Assembly (NCBI GenBank): GCA_007130545.1
Contig: SLSG01000087.1
Coordinates: 1 to 12,687 of the forward strand
Direction of reading: 5' to 3'
DNA from: Bacteroidales bacterium
GTDB lineage: Bacteria > Bacteroidota > Bacteroidia > Bacteroidales > UBA7960
DNA: 12,687 bases
Shown here: positions 6,468 through 12,687 of the stretch, in pieces
Position numbering within the stretch: the first letter of the stretch is position 1
Layout: the number at the start of each line of letters is the position of its first letter
The notes under the pieces: generated by a model
Seen by the model: the letters and a program-made list of their open reading frames with translations, nothing else
Databases searched by the model: none
What the model was told of the DNA's origin: nothing
Translations under genes and position numbers: made by a program

Positions 6468-8309
6468 ATGGTAGAAAATTATTCAGAAGACACCATCCGC
6501 ACGCTTGACTGGAAGGAACACATCCGGATGCGTCCGGGTATGTACATCGGGAAGCTGGGCGACGGCGCTTCACAGGATGACGGTATATACGTGCTGATCA
6601 AGGAGGTTATTGACAATGCCATAGATGAGTTCATCATGGGCTTTGGCAAGACCATTGAGGTCCGGATCAATGAGCGGCAGGTCACGGTCAGGGATTACGG
6701 CCGGGGCATTCCGCTGGGCAAGGTGGTAGACTGTGTATCCAAGATCAACACCGGGGCCAAGTACGACTCCAAGGTGTTCAAGAAAACTGTCGGATTGAAC
6801 GGGGTGGGTACCAAGGCTGTCAATGCCCTGTCAGGATCATTCCGCATCGAATCCATCCGAGAGGGGAAATCCAAGTTGGCCGATTTTGAAATGGGCAACC
6901 TCTGCGGGGAACGCCTGGAAGAGCTCAGCAACGGAAGGAGCGGTACCATCGTCACATTCGTTCCAGACGAGACCATTTTCGGAAAATTCCGGTTCATCAA
7001 TGAGTACATTGAAAAGCTTTTGTGGAACTATGTGTTCCTGAACCGCGGGTTGACCATCGTATTCAACGGGCAGAAGATGCAGGCCCAAAACGGACTGCTG
7101 GACTTGCTGAACCGTAACATCGACAATCCGGTCTGCTACCCGATCATCCACATACAGGACAACGACCTGGAGTTTGCCTTCACCCACAGCAACAGCCAAT
7201 ACAGCGAAGAGTACTATTCCTTTGTGAACGGACAGCATACCACCCAGGGCGGCACCCACCAGGCCGCATTCCGCGAAAGCCTGAACAAGACGCTCCGGGA
7301 TTTCTACAAAAAGGATTTCGATGCCAATGACATCAAGACGTCCATCATCGTGGCGCTGAGCATCAAGGTTCAGGAACCCGTATTTGAGTCCCAGACCAAA
7401 ACCAAGCTGGGCTCCCAATATTTGGAACCCGGCGGATCCACGATTAAAAATTACATCAGTGACATTGTAAAAAAGCGGCTCGACAATTATTTGCATATGC
7501 ACCAGGATGTTGCCGAGGCCTTGCTAAGGAAGATCCTGCAGTCAGAGCGGGAGCGCAAGGACATGGCCAGCATCAAGAAACTGGCCAGGGAACGGGTGAA
7601 AAAGGCGAGCCTGCACAATAAGAAATTGCGTGATTGCCGCATCCACTACAACGAAAACCACCCGCAGCGACTGGACTCCACCCTGTTTATCACAGAGGGA
7701 GATTCGGCCAGCGGTTCAATCACCAAGGCCCGGAACGTGAACACCCAGGCGGTTTTCAGCCTGAAGGGCAAGCCCCTGAACAGTTATGGGCTAACCAAGA
7801 AGATCGTTTATGAGAACGAGGAGTTCAACCTGCTGCAGGCGGCCCTGAATATTGAAGACAGCCTGGAAGACCTTCGCTACAACAATATTGTCGTGGCCAC
7901 CGATGCCGATGTGGACGGCATGCACATCCGGCTGTTGCTGCTGACCTTTTTCCTGCAGTTCTTCCCCGACCTGGTCCGCAACGGGCATCTTTATATCCTG
8001 CAAACCCCCTTGTTCAGGGTGAGGAACAAACAGAAAACCATTTACTGCTACTCTGAAAAGGAAAAGCAGGAGGCCATTAAGGTGCTGGGCACCAAGCCGG
8101 AAATTACCCGATTCAAGGGCCTGGGAGAAATCTCACCTGACGAGTTCAGCCATTTCATAGGAAAGAGCATCCGCCTTGACCCGGTAATCCTGCGCAAGGA
8201 TTCCAGCATCAGCGAGATGCTTGCCTTCTACATGGGGAAAAACACCCCCGAACGCCAGAATTTCATTATTGACAACCTTAGGGTCGAGTTGGACGTGCTG
8301 GAAGATTAA
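6468..8309 (+). CDS. parE: DNA topoisomerase IV subunit B (type IIA topoisomerase ATPase subunit)
   Basis: A 613-residue ATPase subunit of the enzyme that unlinks replicated chromosomes. The GHKL ATPase fold shows the N-box EVIDNAIDEF at 46-55 (Glu46 catalytic, Asn50 for Mg), DYGRGIP at 76-82 and GLNGVGTKAVNAL at 109-121. The transducer domain carries the ATP-contacting QTKTK loop at 309-313. The Toprim domain follows, with EGDSASGS at 410-417, the metal-binding DADVDG at 479-484 and RFKGLGE at 548-554. The N-terminal RTLDWKEHIRMRPGMYIGK stretch is the ParE form seen in Bacteroidota rather than that of GyrB. The frame is open 24 codons upstream to 6396, but I chose ATG 6468 because family homology begins there and the promoter element lies upstream. 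The partner parC is not next to it here. Its last 32 bp overlap the 3' end of the convergent amidase gene. Confidence 0.93.
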   Translation: MVENYSEDTIRTLDWKEHIRMRPGMYIGKLGDGASQDDGIYVLIKEVIDNAIDEFIMGFGKTIEVRINERQVTVRDYGRGIPLGKVVDCVSKINTGAKYDSKVFKKTVGLNGVGTKAVNALSGSFRIESIREGKSKLADFEMGNLCGERLEELSNGRSGTIVTFVPDETIFGKFRFINEYIEKLLWNYVFLNRGLTIVFNGQKMQAQNGLLDLLNRNIDNPVCYPIIHIQDNDLEFAFTHSNSQYSEEYYSFVNGQHTTQGGTHQAAFRESLNKTLRDFYKKDFDANDIKTSIIVALSIKVQEPVFESQTKTKLGSQYLEPGGSTIKNYISDIVKKRLDNYLHMHQDVAEALLRKILQSERERKDMASIKKLARERVKKASLHNKKLRDCRIHYNENHPQRLDSTLFITEGDSASGSITKARNVNTQAVFSLKGKPLNSYGLTKKIVYENEEFNLLQAALNIEDSLEDLRYNNIVVATDADVDGMHIRLLLLTFFLQFFPDLVRNGHLYILQTPLFRVRNKQKTIYCYSEKEKQEAIKVLGTKPEITRFKGLGEISPDEFSHFIGKSIRLDPVILRKDSSISEMLAFYMGKNTPERQNFIIDNLRVELDVLED

Positions 8310-9093
8310 CCCCCTTGTCCCAGTCTGCCCACGCCCTGAAATTGTCCCGGAAGCCCTCCAGCGGGCAGCGCGGAAGCACGATGGTCTCAACCTGCTCTCT
8401 GTGTGGCATGAAGTTCCCCAGGTTTTCACCCCCCGGGTCGACCACGGCTGAATCCCCTGAGTGCGATATCCCATTGCCATCCTCCCCGATCCGGTTCAGC
8501 CCGACTACATAACTTAAATTCTCTATGGCCCGGGCCATCAGCAATACCCGCCAGGCGTGGCTGCGGCTTTCTGGCCAGTTGGCCACATACAGCAATACAT
8601 CGTAGTCAAAGCCCTTATTCTCATCATGCCGGTTGCGGCTCCAGACGGGGAAACGGAGATCATAGCATATAAGTGGCATGATCCGCCAGCCTTTCAGTTC
8701 CACGATCAGCTTTCCCTGCCCGGGGGTATAATGCCTGTTCTCGCCGGCAAAGCTGAACAAGTGGTATTTGTCATACTGTTCGAACCTTCCATCCGCTTGC
8801 ATCCAGATAAAACGATTGAAAAAATGCCCTCCTTCAGCGATGGGCAGGCTGCCGGCAAGCACACAGTTCTTTTCAGCGGCGATCCGGCGCATCCACTCTA
8901 TGGATGGGCCATCCATCGTCTCGGCCACTTTCTCCGGGTTCATCGAAAAACCCGTTGTGAACATTTCCGGCAGAACGACCAGGTCAGTCGGTCCCTCAAT
9001 GGCTGAAATTTTTCCGGACAACATCTCCAGATTTTTCTCCGGGTCCTCCCAGTACAGCGGGGTCTGGATCAGGCTAAGCTTTAAATTTTGCAT
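8278..9093 (-). CDS. Omega-amidase (2-oxoglutaramate amidase), nitrilase superfamily, YafV/Nit2 group
   Basis: A 271-residue C-N hydrolase. The nitrilase catalytic triad is in place: Glu43 in LPEMFTTGF, Lys109 in YDKYHLF and Cys143 in PLICYDLRFPVWSR. The last motif, with the ANWPESRSHAW block at 171-181 and the ARAIEN block at 187-192, resembles E. coli YafV closely. Characterised members hydrolyse 2-oxoglutaramate (and 2-oxosuccinamate) to 2-oxoglutarate and ammonia. The ATG lies inside the last codons of the upstream methionine aminotransferase gene, a 13-bp overlap in another frame, so the two are probably co-transcribed and translationally coupled. Together they complete transamination with glutamine in methionine salvage. 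The family's usual C-terminus would fall around residue 260; here an extra Pro/Arg-rich tail (PARPTRP) is encoded by the strand opposite the end of parE. Cytoplasmic. Confidence 0.9.
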   Translation of the reverse strand: MQNLKLSLIQTPLYWEDPEKNLEMLSGKISAIEGPTDLVVLPEMFTTGFSMNPEKVAETMDGPSIEWMRRIAAEKNCVLAGSLPIAEGGHFFNRFIWMQADGRFEQYDKYHLFSFAGENRHYTPGQGKLIVELKGWRIMPLICYDLRFPVWSRNRHDENKGFDYDVLLYVANWPESRSHAWRVLLMARAIENLSYVVGLNRIGEDGNGISHSGDSAVVDPGGENLGNFMPHREQVETIVLPRCPLEGFRDNFRAWADWDKGVNLPARPTRP

Positions 9094-10238
9094 AGAATAG
9101 CGGCTGCTTTTTCCAGGGTCTGCTCTGACTTGGCAAAGCAGAACCTGAGGCTCTGGTTGTTCTCCGGTTTGGAATAAAACGGGGCATTGGGCACCGAAGC
9201 CACTTTGTGTTCCTTCACCAGCCGCCGGGCAAAGTCCACCTCCTCTTCCGCACTGATGGCGCTGTAGTCCAACAGCTGAAAATAGGTGCCGGATGCCGGG
9301 ACGATCTTAAAGCGTGAACTTGCCAGCGCCTGGATGAAATAATCCCGCTTTTTCTGGTAAAACGGCCCCAGCCCCTGGTAGTTCTCCGGCTTCTTCAAAT
9401 ACTCCGCCAAAGCATATTGGATTGGGGTGTTGGCTGCAAATACGGTGAATTGATGGGTTTTTCTGAACTCTTTCATCAGGTTCTCCGGGGCCACGCAATA
9501 ACCGGTTTTCCATCCGGTGGCGTGAAAGGTCTTCCCGAATGAACAAACTACCAGGCTGCGCTCCACCAGCCCGGGATACCGGCAAACACTCTCGTGGGTC
9601 AATCCGTCGAACACAATGTGCTCATACACCTCATCGCTCAGCACCAGGATCCCGGATTCCTTCGTCAGGCGGTCCAGTGCGGTGATGTCTTCTGCGGTTA
9701 ATATACTGCCCGAAGGATTGTGCGGGGTGTTGATGATAATCATGCGGGTGCGGGAGCTGACCAGTCTTTTGACTTCATCCCAGTCTATCCGGTAACCCGG
9801 ATACTTCATCCGGAAAGGGATGGGCATCCCCCCGTTCAGCCGGATGGCAGGCACGTAGCTATCGTATGCAGGTTCAAACACAATGACCTCGTCCTCATCC
9901 CGCACAAAAGCCGTGATGGCTGTAAATATGGCCTGGGTGGCACCTGCCGTTACCGTGATCTCTGTCTCCGGATTATAGACCGCCCCGTAAAGGGCCTGTG
10001 TTTTCTCTGCGATCCGCTCACGCAGTTCTTGAACGCCGGGCATCGGGGCATATTGATTAAATCCCTTTTTCATGTATTTCCCGACAAGGCCAATCAGCTC
10101 TTCAGACACCTCGAAGTCGGGAAAGCCTTGTGAAAGGTTAATGGCACCGTGTTCGCGAGCCAGACCTGACATCACGGCAAAAACGGAAGTTCCCGTATTG
10201 GGAAGCTTGGAAACGACGGAGTCGGGGAAAAAGCTCAT
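9081..10238 (-). CDS. Methionine aminotransferase, PLP-dependent class I/II (YbdL-like)
   Basis: A 385-residue fold-type I aminotransferase. Substrate and cofactor motifs are complete: NLSQGFPDF at 34-42, NQYAPMPG at 61-68, TVTAGATQA at 95-103, TPHNPSG at 171-177 (Asn174), SDEVYEH at 201-207 (Asp202, Tyr205), the Schiff-base lysine Lys236 in SFGKTFHATGWKTGY, and Arg365 in SLRFCFAK for the substrate carboxylate. Overall similarity is to E. coli YbdL and the kynurenine aminotransferase/glutamine transaminase K group, which transaminate 4-methylthio-2-oxobutanoate to methionine, often using glutamine. The overlapping downstream omega-amidase supports that role, since it removes the 2-oxoglutaramate by-product. 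An AAAGGA sequence lies only 3 bases before the ATG at 10238, a tight spacing for a ribosome site. Other aromatic or glutamine substrates are possible. Confidence 0.9.
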   Translation of the reverse strand: MSFFPDSVVSKLPNTGTSVFAVMSGLAREHGAINLSQGFPDFEVSEELIGLVGKYMKKGFNQYAPMPGVQELRERIAEKTQALYGAVYNPETEITVTAGATQAIFTAITAFVRDEDEVIVFEPAYDSYVPAIRLNGGMPIPFRMKYPGYRIDWDEVKRLVSSRTRMIIINTPHNPSGSILTAEDITALDRLTKESGILVLSDEVYEHIVFDGLTHESVCRYPGLVERSLVVCSFGKTFHATGWKTGYCVAPENLMKEFRKTHQFTVFAANTPIQYALAEYLKKPENYQGLGPFYQKKRDYFIQALASSRFKIVPASGTYFQLLDYSAISAEEEVDFARRLVKEHKVASVPNAPFYSKPENNQSLRFCFAKSEQTLEKAAAILCKI

Positions 10239-10404
10239 ATATCCTTTAAAAATATTAATTTTGTCAAAGGCAAAATCCCTGCCAGGGAAGCGTAAAAGTA
10301 AGGTTTTTTTCCGGAACCGGCCACTTCCCGCAGATGGGTTTTTTTTTGGCGTTTATCTATAAGCATCTTTATTAGCATCACTTTACCCTAAATATTTTCG
10401 ACAT
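10239..10404. promoter_or_regulatory. Divergent intergenic region upstream of pgk
   Basis: These 166 bp lie between methionine aminotransferase (minus) and phosphoglycerate kinase (plus). Two T-runs on the plus strand are visible: seven T at 10304-10310 and nine T at 10339-10347. A TATTTTTA sequence on the minus strand (10254 to 10247) is close to TAnnTTTG but sits almost on the aminotransferase ribosome site. I could not assign a convincing promoter for pgk, and no gene is apparent. Confidence 0.3.
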
Positions 10405-11595
10405 ATGAGGACCATTGACAAGATCAACTTTTCCGGCAAGCGGGCCATTGTCCGTGTCGATTTCAACGTCCCCCTCAACAAGGATTTCCAGATCACGGAT
10501 GATTCACGCATCCGGGCGGCTGTCCCGACCATTCAGAAAATCCTGGGAGACGGCGGGTCGGTTATCCTGATGTCTCACCTGGGGCGGCCGAAAGAAGGCC
10601 CGGAGGAAAAGTTTTCCCTGAAGCACCTCGTCCCTCATCTTCAGAAGCTGCTCGGACTCGACCTGAAGTTTGCCGATGATTGTGTGGGAAAATCTGCCAG
10701 GAAACTGGCTGACGGTCTCAAGGCCGGAGAAGTGCTGTTGCTCGAGAATCTGCGTTTTTACAAGGAAGAGACCAGGGGAGATGAAGGCTTTTCAGAAAAG
10801 CTTGCCTCGCTGGCCGACATATATGTGAACGATGCATTCGGAACTGCCCACCGTGCCCACGCCTCGACCACCATTATCGCCAGGTTTTTCCCGCAGGCAA
10901 AAGCATTTGGCTATATCATGGAAAGGGAGCTGGAAAGCATCGACAAGGTACTCAAGGACACCCAGAAGCCTTATGTGGCCGTCATTGGCGGCGCCAAGGT
11001 CAGCACCAAAATAGAGATTATAAACAACCTGCTCGACAAGGTAGATGACCTGATTATTGGCGGGGGCATGATGTTCACCTTTATTAAGGCCCAGGGAGGA
11101 AAGATCGGCAACAGCCTGGTGGAGGATGACTACCTGGAAACCGCAAGGGAAATCCTGTCCAGTGCCCGCGAAAAGGGCGTCCGGATCCACATTCCACCGG
11201 ATGCCATCATCGCCGACAGTTTCTCCAACGACGCCAGGTCAAAGGAAGTTGCTGCGTCCCGCATACCGGATGAATGGCTTGGACTGGATATCGGGCCGGA
11301 AAGCATCCGGAAGTTTGAGGAGGTCATTACCGAGGCCAAGACGGTTTTATGGAATGGGCCCATGGGCGTGTTTGAAATGAGCAATTTTGCCGCAGGCACA
11401 ACAGCGATAGCCAGGGCCCTGGTCAAGGCGACCGAAAAGGGTGCCTTCACGCTGATTGGAGGAGGAGATTCCGTAGCAGCGATCAATCAGCTGCAATTGG
11501 CTGATGCGGTCAGCTATGTCAGTACTGGCGGAGGTGCCTTGCTGGAATACATGGAGGGAAAGATCCTGCCAGGGATTCAAGCCATCAACGAATAA
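10405..11595 (+). CDS. pgk: Phosphoglycerate kinase
   Basis: A 396-residue glycolytic enzyme, full length for bacteria, that transfers a phosphate between 1,3-bisphosphoglycerate and ADP in the cytoplasm. N-domain motifs that bind the substrate are VRVDFNVPL at 16-24, SHLGRPK at 57-63, ENLRF at 114-118 and FGTAHRAHAST at 145-155. C-domain nucleotide-binding motifs are GGAKVSTK at 195-202, IIGGGM at 217-222, LWNGPMGVFE at 315-324, GGGDSVAA at 352-359 and STGGGALLEYMEGK at 373-386. All the expected blocks are present and no residue looks wrong. The gene stands alone here: gapA, tpiA and other glycolytic genes are not adjacent in this window. Its stop codon is 2 bp from the stop of the convergent histidine kinase gene. 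ATG at 10405 begins right at the conserved N-terminus. Confidence 0.97.
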   Translation: MRTIDKINFSGKRAIVRVDFNVPLNKDFQITDDSRIRAAVPTIQKILGDGGSVILMSHLGRPKEGPEEKFSLKHLVPHLQKLLGLDLKFADDCVGKSARKLADGLKAGEVLLLENLRFYKEETRGDEGFSEKLASLADIYVNDAFGTAHRAHASTTIIARFFPQAKAFGYIMERELESIDKVLKDTQKPYVAVIGGAKVSTKIEIINNLLDKVDDLIIGGGMMFTFIKAQGGKIGNSLVEDDYLETAREILSSAREKGVRIHIPPDAIIADSFSNDARSKEVAASRIPDEWLGLDIGPESIRKFEEVITEAKTVLWNGPMGVFEMSNFAAGTTAIARALVKATEKGAFTLIGGGDSVAAINQLQLADAVSYVSTGGGALLEYMEGKILPGIQAINE

Positions 11596-11597
11596 GA

Positions 11598-12687
11598 TTA
11601 TTTGGTCAGCCGGTAAATGGCTTCCAGCAGTTTCTCCTCGTCAATCGGCTTGGAGATGTAGTCATCCATCCCGGCTTTCAGAAAGCGCTCCCGGTCCCCG
11701 GGGATGGCATATCCGGTAATCGCGATCACTGGGGTGCGCTTGTCGGTATCCTTTTCCAAATCCCGGATCCTGCGCGTGGCTTCGAACCCGTCCATCCGGG
11801 GCATTTGTCCGTCCATCAACACCAGGTCATAAGACCCTTTGCTGAATTTCTCAAGGGCTGTAATCCCGTTGGATGCGGTATCTGCCAACCAGCCGAGTGA
11901 GCGGATGAACCCTGCCAGATATATCTGGTTGATGGCCTCATCCTCGGCGATCAGGATATTCAGGCTGCGTTTTTCCATTTCTCCGGCATGAATGATTTTC
12001 GGATTTCCTGCAGGTCCGAGCAAGGGGACTTCAAAGGAAACCACACTGCCTTTTCCGTATTCGCTTTCAAAGGAAACACGGCCCTGCATCAGTTCCACCA
12101 GGCTCTTGACAATGCTGAGGCCAAGCCCTGTTCCCTGGTACTCCTTGCGTGATGAAATATCCAGTTGCCGGAATGAATCAAACAACTGACCAATTTCCTC
12201 TTTTTTGACGCCAATACCGGTATCACGCACGGAAAACCGCAACTGCGGCGTCGAACCCTGGACCACGCCGACCTCCAGGATCACCGAGCCTTCTTTGGTG
12301 AACTTGATGGCATTGCTGAGCAGGTTGTTAAGAACCTGGCTGATCTTCTGCTCATCCCCATAGACCTCCTCAGGCAAGCCATCTTCAAAGCGGACATCAA
12401 AATCCAGTCCCTTTTCCCCGGCCTGTGGCCTGTGCATACTCATTAGCTCACCTACCATTGTATGCAGACCGAAGACCGAATAGGTCAGCGATACCTTCCC
12501 GGCCTCAATTTTAGAAAAATCCAGGATGTCATTCAGGATGGACAAGAGGTTCTTCGAGGAGAACAGGATCGAGTTCAAGTGGTTTCTCTGAACCTCATCG
12601 ACAGGCGATTTAAGCAGGGTGTTGGCCATCCCTGTGATTGCATTCATCGGGTTGCGGATCTCGTGGCTCAGGTTGGCCAGGAAGGCG
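11598..12687 (-). CDS. Hybrid sensor histidine kinase/response regulator (5' part missing)
   Basis: The C-terminal 362 codons of a hybrid two-component kinase; the 5' end runs off the right edge. The frame stays open beyond the internal ATG at 12647, and the bases before it encode the phosphorylation box ANLSHEIRNPMN, with the phospho-accepting His codon at 12665-12663 (visible residue 8). A HATPase domain follows: N-box NNLLSNAIKF near 120-129, DTGIG at 155-159, the FRQLD F-box, and GTGLGLSI at 185-192. After a short linker a complete receiver domain occupies about 241-362, with the acidic pair in AEDE, phospho-acceptor Asp292 in LMDGQMPRMDG, Thr324 and Lys346 in SKPID. So phosphate probably passes from His to the fused receiver. 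Sensor input domains, and therefore the signal, are out of view. No partner histidine phosphotransferase or response regulator is visible. It is convergent with pgk, so the two are not an operon. Confidence 0.92.
   Translation of the reverse strand, partial: AFLANLSHEIRNPMNAITGMANTLLKSPVDEVQRNHLNSILFSSKNLLSILNDILDFSKIEAGKVSLTYSVFGLHTMVGELMSMHRPQAGEKGLDFDVRFEDGLPEEVYGDEQKISQVLNNLLSNAIKFTKEGSVILEVGVVQGSTPQLRFSVRDTGIGVKKEEIGQLFDSFRQLDISSRKEYQGTGLGLSIVKSLVELMQGRVSFESEYGKGSVVSFEVPLLGPAGNPKIIHAGEMEKRSLNILIAEDEAINQIYLAGFIRSLGWLADTASNGITALEKFSKGSYDLVLMDGQMPRMDGFEATRRIRDLEKDTDKRTPVIAITGYAIPGDRERFLKAGMDDYISKPIDEEKLLEAIYRLTK

Noticed and set aside
6837..7502. A 221-codon open frame on the minus strand inside parE
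   Set aside because: It lies wholly antisense to highly conserved ATPase and transducer codons of parE, has no recognisable domain, and reads as a by-product of GC-biased codon positions.
6468..8309. Calling the gene gyrB
   Set aside because: The overall motifs are shared with GyrB, but the N-terminus and the shorter length match the ParE form found in Bacteroidota.
11608..11622. An AGCC/GGCT hairpin just after pgk as a terminator
   Set aside because: It has four base pairs, a seven-base loop and no T-run, and it lies inside the histidine kinase coding region.
1..12687. CRISPR arrays, tRNA or rRNA genes, insertion sequences, attachment sites
   Set aside because: I looked for spaced direct repeats, transposase-like products and structural RNA signatures on both strands and saw none.

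Overview
The window looks like a piece of a Bacteroidota chromosome, in one of the pigmented, moderately GC-rich lineages; I cannot place it below phylum. Four things support this: an outer-membrane beta-barrel protein with an N-terminal carboxypeptidase-like domain, a topoisomerase IV subunit B with the N-terminus typical of Bacteroidota, a heterodimer-type (CrtYc/d-like) lycopene cyclase next to a CrtW ketolase, and exact TAnnTTTG promoter -7 elements just upstream of two genes. I saw no mobile element, CRISPR array, tRNA, rRNA, prophage or defence island. This is dense core and metabolic DNA, and no gap between genes exceeds about 250 bp.

Layout. At the left edge a truncated lycopene cyclase gene (minus, 1-466) is divergent from a carotenoid ketolase gene (plus, 531-1301). 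The ketolase converges on a dTDP-4-dehydrorhamnose reductase (minus, 1318-2175). That gene is divergent from a 472-residue conserved protein of unknown function (plus, 2256-3674), which converges with a large outer-membrane beta-barrel protein (minus, 3671-6220). A 247-bp divergent intergenic region follows, then topoisomerase IV subunit B (plus, 6468-8309). Next comes the only same-strand pair in the window: methionine aminotransferase (10238 to 9081) followed by an omega-amidase of the YafV/Nit2 group (9093 to 8278). Phosphoglycerate kinase (plus, 10405-11595) converges with the 3' part of a hybrid sensor histidine kinase gene (minus, 11598 to the right edge).

How the genes work together. 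The cyclase and ketolase should act in sequence: lycopene to beta-carotene, then to keto-carotenoids. The aminotransferase and amidase are a known methionine-salvage pair: transamination of the methionine keto acid with glutamine yields 2-oxoglutaramate, which the amidase hydrolyses. The other genes look functionally unrelated to each other: sugar-nucleotide synthesis, an envelope protein, chromosome decatenation, glycolysis and signalling.

The most unusual feature is architectural. Apart from the aminotransferase/amidase pair the strand flips at every gene boundary, and all four convergent junctions are nearly or fully overlapping (16-bp gap, 4-bp overlap, 32-bp overlap, 2-bp gap) with no recognisable intrinsic terminator. 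The best candidate for undescribed biology is the 472-residue cytoplasmic protein at 2256-3674. I found no convincing new multi-gene system.
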